A stretch of DNA of 64,000 nucleotides from Pseudomonas frederiksbergensis (GTDB lineage Bacteria > Pseudomonadota > Gammaproteobacteria > Pseudomonadales > Pseudomonadaceae). Positions within the stretch are counted from its first letter, which is position 1. Every line of letters starts with the position of its first letter. Positions 51,403-59,644 of the stretch are shown here, one piece after another. Below the pieces are notes generated by a model that worked only from the letters and a program-made list of their open reading frames with translations, made no database searches and was not told where the DNA came from. Position numbers and translations under genes: made by a program. The stretch lies in assembly GCF_001952935.1 (NCBI RefSeq), contig NZ_CP018319.1, forward strand, positions 1,415,501 to 1,479,500. Reading direction: 5' to 3'.

Positions 51403-51575
51403 GGATAAGGCTCGTTAGATAAAAGAACACGCACAAACCGATCATAGATGAATGACCGTAGCTGTAATCCAGTGTGACAACAATTGTTCAGCCCCGGTTC
51501 AGTGACGAACCCGATCGTGGCAGTGCCGGAGCTAACAGACGCTTCCCTTCAGCGAACCGTCTACCGCTAGTCAGA

Positions 51576-51593
51576 ACTGTCACATTTGACAGT
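51576..51593 (+). promoter_or_regulatory. las/rhl-box-like palindrome, copy 2
   Basis: ACTGTCACATTTGACAGT: same arms as at 48221 with a different 4-bp centre, again followed by AGCC, 110 bp upstream of the small gene at 51704. TTGACA inside it could also serve as a -35. A separate short palindrome AACAATTGTT lies at 51478-51487 nearer the divergent ABC gene. Confidence 0.65.
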
Positions 51594-51703
51594 AGCCGCG
51601 ATGTATCGGATTGCATTCAATGCGCTCACACCGCCAGTGCCGCAATTAGTGGGTGTCAGGGCAACAACGCGCTGAAAATCAATGAATGAAAGGAGTTATT
51701 CGA

Positions 51704-52051
51704 ATGAACAATGAAACCAAGGCTGCTATCGGAACCCCGATTGCCAAAGATGCAAAACGTGAAGGAGCGTTTTACGTCAGCACATTAGGCGAATGGACAG
51801 AAATTAGTACACCACAATCGGTATGGCCAGTCGGTGCCAACGTTATATTCAAAGCTACGATTCTAAAAGCTGACCCTCCGGCTAGTTGGGAATCTTCTCC
51901 TGTGCTCCCCTCTGCACATACAAGTGCCCAGATGTCCGTAGAAAAATATTTGAAGCCCCACCTACATAGAGAAATCGAATTCCAGTACTACGTGCTAGAT
52001 CTGGGAACAGAAACCCCCTCTCATACCTTGAAAGTCCGTATTTTGCCGTAA
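51704..52051 (+). CDS. Single Ig-like domain protein, paralogue
   Basis: 115 aa, AT-rich for this genome, no signal peptide. The layout GANVIFKAT, SAQMSVEKYLKPHL, EIEFQYYVLDLGTETPSHTL, KVRIL lines up with the protein at 48360 strand for strand, though identity is low. AGGAG is 8 nt before the ATG. It has its own promoter region with the shared palindrome and is followed by a clear terminator, so it is a one-gene unit. Function unknown; likely recently acquired. Confidence 0.75.
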   Translation: MNNETKAAIGTPIAKDAKREGAFYVSTLGEWTEISTPQSVWPVGANVIFKATILKADPPASWESSPVLPSAHTSAQMSVEKYLKPHLHREIEFQYYVLDLGTETPSHTLKVRILP

Positions 52052-52067
52052 AAGCTATATGAGATTA

Positions 52068-52097
52068 AAAAGCGACACTCAATCGAGTGTCACTTTT
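52068..52097 (+). terminator. Terminator after the small Ig-like gene
   Basis: GACACTC and GAGTGTC form the stem around AATC, extended by A/T pairs, and TTTTTT follows on the plus strand. AAAAAG on the left makes it bidirectional, so it can also end roxSR from the other side. Confidence 0.85.
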
Positions 52098-52123
52098 TTG
52101 CCTTAACCTCAACCAAAATTAGC

Positions 52124-52690
52124 TCAACGACGCACCGGCCTTTTCTGCAACTTGCGCTGCAGCGTGCGGCGGTGCATGCCCAGGGCCCGGGCAGTGGCGG
52201 AGATGTTGCCTTCGTGTTCGGTCAGCACGCGCTGGATGTGTTCCCACTGCAGGCGATCCACCGACATCGGGTTTTCCGGTACCAGTGTGTCGAGGTCGGC
52301 ATGTTCGGAGAGCAGCGCGGCCAGCACGTCATCGGCGTCCGCCGGTTTGCACAGGTAATTGCAGGCGCCGCGCTTGATCGCCTCGACGGCGGTGGCGATG
52401 CTCGAGTAACCGGTGAGGATCACCACGCGCATTTCCGGGTCCAGCTCAAGCAGCTTGGGCAACAGCACCAGGCCGGAATCGCCGTCCATTTTCAGGTCCA
52501 GCGCGGCGTAGTCCGGCAGGTCGGCCTGAGCGATGGTCAGGCCTTCTTCGGCGGAACCGGCGGTGCTGACGCGAAAGCCGCGGCGGGCCATGGCACGGGC
52601 CATCACCCGGGTAAAAGTTGCGTCGTCGTCTACCAGCAGCAAATGCGGCAGTTCTTCGCCTTCGCCTTCGACTTGGATCTCGTCACTCAT
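52124..52690 (-). CDS. roxR: Response regulator RoxR (ActR/RegA/PrrA family)
   Basis: 188-aa response regulator. The receiver domain (about 16-130) has DDD at 21-23 and the phospho-acceptor D65 in ALDLKMDG, with the conserved K near 115. A short linker is followed by a Fis-type HTH (about 148-185, EGNISATARALGMHRRTLQRKL). Controls respiratory and redox genes such as the cyanide-insensitive oxidase. GAGGAG precedes the ATG, which overlaps the roxS 3' end by 8 bp. Confidence 0.94.
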   Translation of the reverse strand: MSDEIQVEGEGEELPHLLLVDDDATFTRVMARAMARRGFRVSTAGSAEEGLTIAQADLPDYAALDLKMDGDSGLVLLPKLLELDPEMRVVILTGYSSIATAVEAIKRGACNYLCKPADADDVLAALLSEHADLDTLVPENPMSVDRLQWEHIQRVLTEHEGNISATARALGMHRRTLQRKLQKRPVRR

Positions 52691-53945
52691 GTTCGTCTCC
52701 TCGGGCGACACGGGGCAGGCGCAGCTCGGTGAGCGTGCCGCCTTCCTCATGACTGTAGAGTTTCACTGAGCCGCCGGCGCGTGTCACGCTGGCCTTGCTC
52801 AAAAACAGGCCCAGGCCAAAACCTTTGCCCTTGGTGGTAAAAAACGGCTTGCCGATCTGCTCGGCGATAGCCAGCGGCACACCGGCACCGTGGTCGCGGA
52901 TGCTGATGGTCAGGTCTTCGGCATTCCAGTCCAGCGTCACTTGCAGCCCTTCGGGGCAAGCGTCGGCGGCATTGTTGAGCAAATTCAGCAGCGCCTGGGT
53001 CAGGTCCGGCGGCGGCGCCATGCGCGGCACGGGGCCTTGGCCCAGGCGCTGGAAGCGATAACTGGCTTCCGGGCGCATCAGGTGCCAGCGGTTCAGGGCT
53101 TCGTCGAGCCAATCGGTGACGTCCTGCATCTCCACGGCCAATCGACGATTGGCTTCGGCGGCGCGCACCAATTGCTGCAAGGTTTCCTTGCAGAGTTTGA
53201 CCTGATCCTGGAGCACGCTCAGGTCCTCCTGCAACATCGGGTCGTGATGGTCCTGGCGCATTTCCTTGAGCAATACACTCATGGTCGCCAGCGGCGTGCC
53301 CAGCTCATGGGCGGCACCCGCTGCCTGGGTCGCGACGGCCAGCAGTTGTTGATCGCGCAGGCCTTCCTCGCGACGAATGGCGCGCAATTCTTCCTGACGA
53401 CGCAGCTCTTCAGCCATGCGTGCGGCGAAGAAAGTGATGACCGCCGCCGCCAGGGCAAAGCTCAGCCACATCCCGTAAACCTGCAGGTTTTCCCGAGCGA
53501 TCGGGAAGGTTTGCAGCGGATAGAAGCGCGCCAGCAGCAGGGTGTACATCGTCAACGCGATGCCGGACAGAATCACCGAATAACGCCACGGCAACGTCAC
53601 CGCGGCGATGGTCAGCGGCACCAGGTAATAAGAGACGAAGGGATTGGTCGAGCCGCCGGAGAAGTACAGCAAGGCACTGTGGATAAACAGGTCGCAGGCC
53701 AGTTGCACGGCGTATTCGAGTTCGGTAACCGGCCATGAGGTGCGCAGGCGAATGGCCGTGAATGCACACAGCAGCATCGAACAGCCGAGGGTCGCAGCCA
53801 GTTGGAACCAGGGCAGCGGCAGCAAGTCGAGCCAGTAGGCCAGGCCCACGGAACCCGCCTGAGCGGCCAACACCAATGTGCGGATGAACGTCAGCCGCCA
53901 AAGGTTCTGGCGAGTTGCGGAAGTGATTTGAACGGGGGCGAGCAT
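52683..53945 (-). CDS. roxS: Redox sensor histidine kinase RoxS (RegB/PrrB family)
   Basis: 420-aa membrane kinase with about six helices (residues 18-175). The quinone-binding heptapeptide of RegB is seen as GGSTNPF at 97-103. The H-box is AAHELGTPLA with H213, followed by N, G1 (DHGAGVPLA) and G2 (GKGFGLGLFLS) boxes. It senses quinone redox state and phosphorylates RoxR. AGGAG lies 6 nt before the ATG at 53945. Confidence 0.94.
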   Translation of the reverse strand: MLAPVQITSATRQNLWRLTFIRTLVLAAQAGSVGLAYWLDLLPLPWFQLAATLGCSMLLCAFTAIRLRTSWPVTELEYAVQLACDLFIHSALLYFSGGSTNPFVSYYLVPLTIAAVTLPWRYSVILSGIALTMYTLLLARFYPLQTFPIARENLQVYGMWLSFALAAAVITFFAARMAEELRRQEELRAIRREEGLRDQQLLAVATQAAGAAHELGTPLATMSVLLKEMRQDHHDPMLQEDLSVLQDQVKLCKETLQQLVRAAEANRRLAVEMQDVTDWLDEALNRWHLMRPEASYRFQRLGQGPVPRMAPPPDLTQALLNLLNNAADACPEGLQVTLDWNAEDLTISIRDHGAGVPLAIAEQIGKPFFTTKGKGFGLGLFLSKASVTRAGGSVKLYSHEEGGTLTELRLPRVARGDEHE

Positions 53946-54066
53946 GAGCTCTCCTGATGAGCGCTCCAGGCGGATCGCACGGAGTATAACCAAGCACGGG
54001 GGCTGGCAGGCAAAAGTGCGGCAAACGGCCACATGGCAGAAAGGATTGTGGCGTCTATAAGACCGC

Positions 54067-54131
54067 TATCGCGAGCAGGCTCGCTCCCACATTGAAATGC
54101 CTTCCCCTGTGGGAGCGAGCCTGCTCGCGAT
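54067..54131. repeat. REP doublet (REPIN)
   Basis: Inverted GTGGGAGCGAGCCTGCTCGCGA copies at 54067-54091 and 54108-54131 with a 16-bp spacer, followed at 54132-54148 by TGACCGC-GCA-GCGGTCA, a small extra stem. Confidence 0.85.
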
Positions 54132-54167
54132 TGACCGCGCAGCGGTCATCTTCGATCTGTATAGAAG

Positions 54168-54196
54168 TTGTAACTGTGCGAACCGGATCATAAAAG
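54168..54196 (+). promoter_or_regulatory. Candidate promoter of the SIMPL-domain gene
   Basis: TTGTAA (54168-54173), 17-bp spacer, TAAAAG (54191-54196), 63 bp before the ATG at 54260. By-eye match only. Confidence 0.4.
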
Positions 54197-54259
54197 CTAG
54201 AGTCTGATGGTTTCACGCAGGCCCGGACATTACCCCTGCGCATCGCCCAAGGAGCTTTC

Positions 54260-54976
54260 ATGCACACATTCCGCCGCAGCGCCGCCCTTCTTGCCCTTAG
54301 CGCTGGCACTCTCGCCATCCTGCCAGCTCTCGCCGCCGACGAGCTGCACTACAACCAGATCGCCCTGCGCGCCGAAGTCAGCCAGGAAGTGGCCCGCGAC
54401 CTGATGATCGTGACCCTCTACACCGAAGAGCAAAACACCGACCCGGCCAAACTCGCCGCCGACGTCAGCACCACCATGAACAAAGCACTGGCCCAGGCCA
54501 AGCAGGTCAAAGACATCACCCTGCGCCAGGGCAGCCGCAACAGCTACCCGATCTACGACACCAAGGGTCAGAAAATCACCGGTTGGCGCGAACGCGCCGA
54601 ACTGCGCCTGGAAAGCTCCGACTTCGCTGCGCTGTCGAAGCTGACCGGCGAACTCCTTACCGACTTGAAAATGGGCGGCATGGACTTCGCCATCGCTAAC
54701 CCAACCCGCAAGGCCAGCGAAGATGCGCTGCTTAAAGAAGCCGTGACGGCCTTCAAGGCCCGTGCGCAATTGGCAACCGACGCGTTGGGCGGCAGCGGTT
54801 ACAAAATCGTCAACCTGAACCTGAACAGCAACGGTTATCCACAACCGTACATGCGTGGGCCGATGATGATGAAAGCGGCGAGCATGGATTCGGCACCGGT
54901 GACGCCTGAGGTTGAGGCGGGCACCAGCCAGGTCAGCATGACGGCGGATGGTTCGATTGAAGTGTTGATGCCTTGA
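54260..54976 (+). CDS. SIMPL domain (DUF541) periplasmic protein
   Basis: 238-aa protein with a Sec signal peptide (cleavage near ALA/ADE). The body is one SIMPL/DUF541 domain. Family members (BP26, YggE) form periplasmic channel-like oligomers and reduce oxidative stress; no enzyme activity is assigned. It sits between roxS and the dpp locus as in P. aeruginosa (PA4495-like). A strong terminator follows. Confidence 0.85.
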   Translation: MHTFRRSAALLALSAGTLAILPALAADELHYNQIALRAEVSQEVARDLMIVTLYTEEQNTDPAKLAADVSTTMNKALAQAKQVKDITLRQGSRNSYPIYDTKGQKITGWRERAELRLESSDFAALSKLTGELLTDLKMGGMDFAIANPTRKASEDALLKEAVTAFKARAQLATDALGGSGYKIVNLNLNSNGYPQPYMRGPMMMKAASMDSAPVTPEVEAGTSQVSMTADGSIEVLMP

Positions 54977-54998
54977 TTCGATAACCCGTAAACAGAAA

Positions 54999-55031
54999 CG
55001 GCGATCACTGAAGTGATCGCCGTTTTTTTGT
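54999..55031 (+). terminator. Terminator after the SIMPL-domain gene
   Basis: Perfect 12-bp stem ACGGCGATCACT/AGTGATCGCCGT with a 2-nt loop and TTTTTTT behind it. Confidence 0.92.
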
Positions 55032-55074
55032 CCCAGACCAAAACCCACGTAGTCCCCCTGTAGGCGTTTGCTCA

Positions 55075-55435
55075 AGGCTTAAAGGCGGAACGCGGAGCGT
55101 CCCCGGCGGCATTCCCACGCGGAGCGTGGGAACGATCAATTGGGGGCAGCAGAAAGAGATTGGTCGGCTGTCAGGACGCCATCGCGAGCAGGCTCGCTCC
55201 CACAGGAGATCGCGTACGCCTTTCGCTCCTGACCACTCAACAGGCCGAGCGTTAGCTCCCCGCAGCTCTTGATCTTGATCCACCCGCCCCTTCACGCCGA
55301 GCCTAAGCGAGGGGCCGGACGCTGGGGCGAGACTTTTTGGTTACTTTTGAGGCGTTTGTCAAAAGTGACTCGCCGTAAGGGCAAAACCGTAAGTGGCCGT
55401 TACCGCAGAAATGGATATGTACACCAGAAAGAAAC
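55075..55435. repeat. Mixed dispersed-repeat region
   Basis: Several eroded repeats: a CATTCCCACGCGGAGCGTGGGAACGATC palindrome at about 55110-55137, a single REP at 55179-55205, and a stretch at about 55310-55400 (TTTTGGTTACTTTTG, GTGACTCGCCGTAAGGGC, GTAAGTGGCCGTTACC) that I recognise as a common pseudomonad intergenic repeat. Open frames here look spurious. No gene is supported. Confidence 0.65.
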
Positions 55436-55690
55436 TGGTCGCAGCAGCAAAGGTTGCACCCCCGGTACTGCCAACCCCCCCAGGCAGCCCCCACCAAATC
55501 CAAAAAAAGCCAGGCATCACCTACAGATGTCCACTGACAAACAGTAACGCAACAATCTGCCCCCAAAGACACAACAACCCTTTAAACAACAAATACCTGG
55601 CCACCAAACCAGAACTCAATCTCATTCACGCTCGCCCTCCCCATCCCCCCCTCAATGATGGGTATAAATAAGTAACACCGCGCTCCAATC
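55436..55690. other. G-poor, C/A-rich spacer of unknown nature
   Basis: Strong strand bias: the plus strand has long runs of C and A and little G (for example ACCCCCC, CCCCACC, AACAACAAATACC). Frames in it carry no recognisable protein, and no promoter or terminator was clear. It may be remnant DNA or part of a long leader or noncoding RNA upstream of the dpp locus. From about 55690 to 55934 the base composition returns to normal; nothing certain is seen there apart from a weak GAGG before the ATG. Confidence 0.4.
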
Positions 55691-55934
55691 GAGTGCGCAA
55701 GACGCCCCGATCGCCCCGCCGAGGTGCGCCATATGCACCGTAAAAAACCTGCGCAAACGGTCAAATGCGCGTGAATTTATACAAATGCGACATTAAGGTA
55801 CGTTCGTGCCACTGTTTAAGGCCCGTGGCCGCTCTGGATCTTGCATTGGGTATGGCCCCTGCATAAGTATCCGCAGGCACGACTCACGAGGTCGTCCTCT
55901 AATTCCAAAAATGACAACAAATCATGAGGCCACC

Positions 55935-57560
55935 ATGCTTAAACACGCGGTCATTCCGTTTTTAGTCGGCGCAAGCTTATTAGCCAGCGCACCTTTCGCC
56001 CAAGCGGCGACTAACCTGGTGTTTTGCTCCGAAGGGAGCCCGGCCGGTTTTGATCCTGGTCAGTACACCACCGGAACCGACTTCGACGCCTCTGCAGAAA
56101 CCATGTTCAACCGTCTGACTCAGTTCGAGCGCGGCGGCACCGCCGTTATTCCTGGTCTGGCGACCAAATGGGACATCTCCGATGATGGCCTGACTTACAC
56201 CTTCCACCTGCGTGAAGGCGTCAAGTTCCACACCACCCCGTATTTCAAGCCGACTCGTGAGTTCAACGCCGACGACGTGCTGTTCACCTTTAATCGCATG
56301 ATTAACAAGGATGATCCGTTCCGTAAGGCGTACCCAACCGAATTCCCGTACTTCACCGACATGGGGATGGACACCAACATCGCCAAGATCGATAAAGTCG
56401 ACGACAAAACTGTCAAGTTCACCCTGAAGGAAGTCGACGCCGCGTTCATCCAGAACATGGCCATGAGTTTCGCGTCCGTCCAGTCCGCCGAATATGCCGC
56501 CCAACTGCTGAAAGAAGGCAAAGCCGCCGACATCAACCAGAAACCGGTTGGCACTGGCCCGTTCGTGTTCAAGAGCTACCAGAAAGACTCCAACATCCGC
56601 TACACCGGGAACAAGGACTACTGGCAGCCTGACGACGTCAAGATCGACAACCTGATCTTCGCCATTACCACCGACCCCTCGGTACGCATCCAGAAGCTGA
56701 AGAAGAACGAGTGCCAGATCACTCTGTTCCCACGTCCAGCCGACCTGAAAGCACTGAAGGAAGACAAAACCCTGAAGGTGCCTGATCAGGCTGGTTTCAA
56801 CCTGGGTTACATCGCCTACAACGTGATGCCAGTGCTCAAGGGCCGCACCGACGCCAACCCGCTGGCCGAGCTGAAGGTTCGTCAGGCGCTGGACATGGCA
56901 GTGAACAAGCAGCAGATCATCGACTCGGTTTACCAGGGTGCAGGTCAACTGGCGGTCAACGCCATGCCACCGACCCAGTGGTCCTACGACACCACCATCA
57001 AGGATGCCAAGTACGATCCTGAGAAAGCCAAGGAACTGCTCAAGGAAGCGGGCGTCAAGGAAGGTACCCAGATCACTCTGTGGGCCATGCCGGTTCAGCG
57101 TCCGTACAACCCGAACGCTAAATTGATGGCTGAAATGCTGCAATCCGACTGGGCGAAGATCGGCCTCAAGGTCAACATCGTCAGCTACGAATGGGGCGAG
57201 TACATCAAGCGTTCCAAGGGCGGTGAGAACCAGGCGATGCTGATCGGCTGGAGCGGCGACAATGGTGATCCGGACAACTGGCTGAACGTGCTGTTCGGCT
57301 GCGATTCGCTGCAAGGCAACAACTTCTCCAAGTGGTGCGACAAGAAGTTCGACGGCATCGTGAAAGAAGCCAAGCGCACGACCGATCAGTCCAAGCGCAC
57401 CGAACTGTACAAACAGGCGCAACACGTCCTCAAAGATGCCGTTCCAATGACACCTATCGCTCACTCGACGGTGTTCCAACCCATGCGCGACAACGTGCAG
57501 GACTTCAAGATCAGCCCGTTTGGCTTGAACTCCTTCTACGGCGTCAGCATCAGCAAATAA
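55935..57560 (+). CDS. dppA1: Dipeptide/oligopeptide ABC transporter substrate-binding protein
   Basis: 541-aa periplasmic SBP of family 5 (DppA/OppA). The signal peptide (MLKHAVIPFLVGASLL, cleavage near AQA/ATN) precedes the mature NLVFCSEGSPAGFDPGQYT. Conserved DISDDGLTYTFHLREGVKFH and GTGPFVFKSY blocks are present. Closely similar to the next SBP along most of its length. The ATG at 55935 is chosen because upstream codons give no signal peptide. Symbol by synteny with P. aeruginosa PA4496. Confidence 0.9.
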   Translation: MLKHAVIPFLVGASLLASAPFAQAATNLVFCSEGSPAGFDPGQYTTGTDFDASAETMFNRLTQFERGGTAVIPGLATKWDISDDGLTYTFHLREGVKFHTTPYFKPTREFNADDVLFTFNRMINKDDPFRKAYPTEFPYFTDMGMDTNIAKIDKVDDKTVKFTLKEVDAAFIQNMAMSFASVQSAEYAAQLLKEGKAADINQKPVGTGPFVFKSYQKDSNIRYTGNKDYWQPDDVKIDNLIFAITTDPSVRIQKLKKNECQITLFPRPADLKALKEDKTLKVPDQAGFNLGYIAYNVMPVLKGRTDANPLAELKVRQALDMAVNKQQIIDSVYQGAGQLAVNAMPPTQWSYDTTIKDAKYDPEKAKELLKEAGVKEGTQITLWAMPVQRPYNPNAKLMAEMLQSDWAKIGLKVNIVSYEWGEYIKRSKGGENQAMLIGWSGDNGDPDNWLNVLFGCDSLQGNNFSKWCDKKFDGIVKEAKRTTDQSKRTELYKQAQHVLKDAVPMTPIAHSTVFQPMRDNVQDFKISPFGLNSFYGVSISK

Positions 57561-57567
57561 GGATTTG

Positions 57568-57602
57568 CAACGGCGACGTTTTTGACGTCGCCGTTGTTTT
57601 AT
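57568..57602 (+). terminator. Terminator after dppA1
   Basis: Perfect 12-bp stem CAACGGCGACGT/ACGTCGCCGTTG with loop TTTTG, then TTTT. It shows that dppA1 is a separate unit from dppA2. Confidence 0.88.
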
Positions 57603-57613
57603 CTGCCGAGAAA

Positions 57614-57868
57614 GTAGGAAACAACCTACATCCAGTTCCGCTGAGTATTACAGCAGCGGAGTCGGACGCGTCGCCATTTCCTACGAGTCTTTAGGACTCT
57701 ACGCATTTACTGCCAGACCCGCGGCTCATACCGTCGGGCTCTGACCAGTTCATGCGTGGCCTCTCGGTTATTGCTGGATGTCATGGCTTGAGATCAGTGA
57801 TACCTCCACCTCCCTGGACGAGGCGGCGGACCATTGAAAACACTTAGAGAAAGAGAAAAGGGAGCGTC
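57614..57868 (+). other. Upstream region of dppA2
   Basis: Contains GTAGG-N6-CCTAC (57614-57630) and, further down, TTTCCTACGAGTC with GAGTC-TTTAG-GACTC. These short inverted repeats could be regulator sites, but no known consensus is matched. GAAAAGGGAGCGTC supplies a ribosome site before the ATG at 57869. Confidence 0.35.
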
Positions 57869-59470
57869 ATGCGCCATACCTTGGTTTTATCCGCATTGCT
57901 GGGCACCGGCCTGCTGGCCGTCACTTCCATCAGCCAGGCCGCCAATAACAGCCTGGTGTTCTGCTCCGAAGGCAGCCCCGCTGGCTTCGACACTGCGCAG
58001 TACACGACCGCGACCGATAACGACGCCGCCGAACCGTTGTACAACCGACTGGCAGAGTTCGAAAAAGGCGCCACCAACGTCGTACCTGGCCTGGCCACCC
58101 GCTGGGATATTTCCGAGGACGGCCTCAAGTACACTTTTCACCTGCGCGAAGGGGTGAAGTTTCATACAACCAAATACTTCACGCCGACCCGTGATTTCAA
58201 CGCCGACGACGTGCTGTTCACGTTCAATCGCATGCTCGATCCGCAGCAACCTTTCCGTAAGGCTTATCCGACCGAGTTCCCGTATTTCAACGGAATGAGC
58301 CTGAACAAGAACATCGCCAAGGTCGAGAAGACCGGGCCGCTGACCGTGGTCATGACGCTCAACAGTGTGGACGCCGCGTTCATCCAGAACATCGCCATGA
58401 GCTTCGCCGCCATCCTGTCCGCCGAATACGCCGACAAACTGCTGGCCGACGGCAAGCCGAGCGACATCAACCAGAAGCCGATCGGCACCGGGCCGTTCGT
58501 GTTCAAGAGCTACCAGAAAGATTCCAACATCCGTTACACCGGCAACAAGCAGTACTGGGACCCGAGCCGGGTCAAACTCGAAAACCTGATTTTCGCCATC
58601 AACACCGACGCCTCGGTGCGGGTGCAGAAGCTCAAGGCCAACGAGTGCCAGATCACCCTGCACCCGCGCCCTGCCGACGTGACTGCGCTGAAGAACGACC
58701 CGGCACTCAAGCTCATCGAGAAGCCCGGTTTCAACCTCGGTTACATCGCCTACAACGTGCGCCACAAACCTTTCGACCAGCTCGAAGTGCGCCAGGCGCT
58801 GGACATGGCGGTGAACAAGCAAGGGATTCTCAACGCCGTCTATCAAGGTGCCGGTCAACTGGCGGTCAACGCCATGCCACCAACCCAATGGTCCTACGAC
58901 GAGACCATTAAAGACGCCGCCTACAACCCGGAAAAAGCCAAGGAACTGCTCAAGGCTGCCGGCGTGAAGGAAGGCACGGAAATCACTTTATGGGCGATGC
59001 CCGTTCAGCGCCCTTACAACCCGAACGCCAAATTGATGGCCGAAATGCTCCAGGCTGACTGGGCGAAGATCGGTCTCAAAGTGAAGATCGTCAGCTACGA
59101 ATGGGGCGAGTACATCAAGCGCACCAAGAATGGCGAGCACGACGTCAGCCTGATCGGCTGGACCGGTGACAACGGGGACCCGGACAACTGGCTCGGCACG
59201 CTTTACAGCTGCGACGCCATTGGCGGCAACAACTACTCCATGTGGTGTGATCCGGCTTACGACAAGCTGATCAAGCAGGCCAAGGTCGTCACCGACCGCG
59301 ACCAGCGCACCGTGCTCTACAAACAGGCGCAACAGTACCTCAAGCAGCAGGTGCCGATTACGCCAGTCGCCCACTCGACGGTCAACCAGCCGTTGAGCGC
59401 CAAAATCGACGGATTCAAGGTGAGTCCGTTCGGTCGTAACGTGTTCTCGGGCGTCAGCATAGAAAAATAA
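57869..59470 (+). CDS. dppA2: Dipeptide ABC transporter substrate-binding protein, paralogue
   Basis: 533-aa family-5 SBP with signal peptide (MRHTLVLSALLGTGLL, cleavage near SQA/ANN). The ligand-site blocks NLVFCSEGSP-like, LNSVDAAFIQNIAMSFA, GTGPFVFKSYQKDSN and AMPVQRPYNPNAKLMAEML are nearly the same as in dppA1, pointing to a duplication. Differences lie mainly in loops, which suggests a shifted peptide range. Symbol by synteny, not certain. Confidence 0.88.
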   Translation: MRHTLVLSALLGTGLLAVTSISQAANNSLVFCSEGSPAGFDTAQYTTATDNDAAEPLYNRLAEFEKGATNVVPGLATRWDISEDGLKYTFHLREGVKFHTTKYFTPTRDFNADDVLFTFNRMLDPQQPFRKAYPTEFPYFNGMSLNKNIAKVEKTGPLTVVMTLNSVDAAFIQNIAMSFAAILSAEYADKLLADGKPSDINQKPIGTGPFVFKSYQKDSNIRYTGNKQYWDPSRVKLENLIFAINTDASVRVQKLKANECQITLHPRPADVTALKNDPALKLIEKPGFNLGYIAYNVRHKPFDQLEVRQALDMAVNKQGILNAVYQGAGQLAVNAMPPTQWSYDETIKDAAYNPEKAKELLKAAGVKEGTEITLWAMPVQRPYNPNAKLMAEMLQADWAKIGLKVKIVSYEWGEYIKRTKNGEHDVSLIGWTGDNGDPDNWLGTLYSCDAIGGNNYSMWCDPAYDKLIKQAKVVTDRDQRTVLYKQAQQYLKQQVPITPVAHSTVNQPLSAKIDGFKVSPFGRNVFSGVSIEK

Positions 59471-59644
59471 CCGATTAGCCAGAAACGCTGGGGGCGGATT
59501 CCGCCCTCACGCAAGCGTATTGCCGTAATTCGTCAATCCGGCCTACAGCAAACGTTTGCGACGCCTTGAATGAGTTCCAAACCAAATAGCCGGATCACCA
59601 AAAAAGACCGGCATTAAAAAAAAGAAAGAAAGGAGCTTCACCCC

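Noticed and set aside
55269..55547. 92-aa frame in the dpp upstream region
   Set aside because: Its sequence comes from a common intergenic repeat and C-rich spacer, with no ribosome site or family match.
55980..57479. 499-aa open frame antisense to dppA1 (and similar long antisense frames at 34040-35530 and 61156-62688)
   Set aside because: They lie fully opposite well-supported genes with strong family motifs; their translations are low-complexity His/Gln/Val/Asp-rich shadows typical of high-GC DNA.
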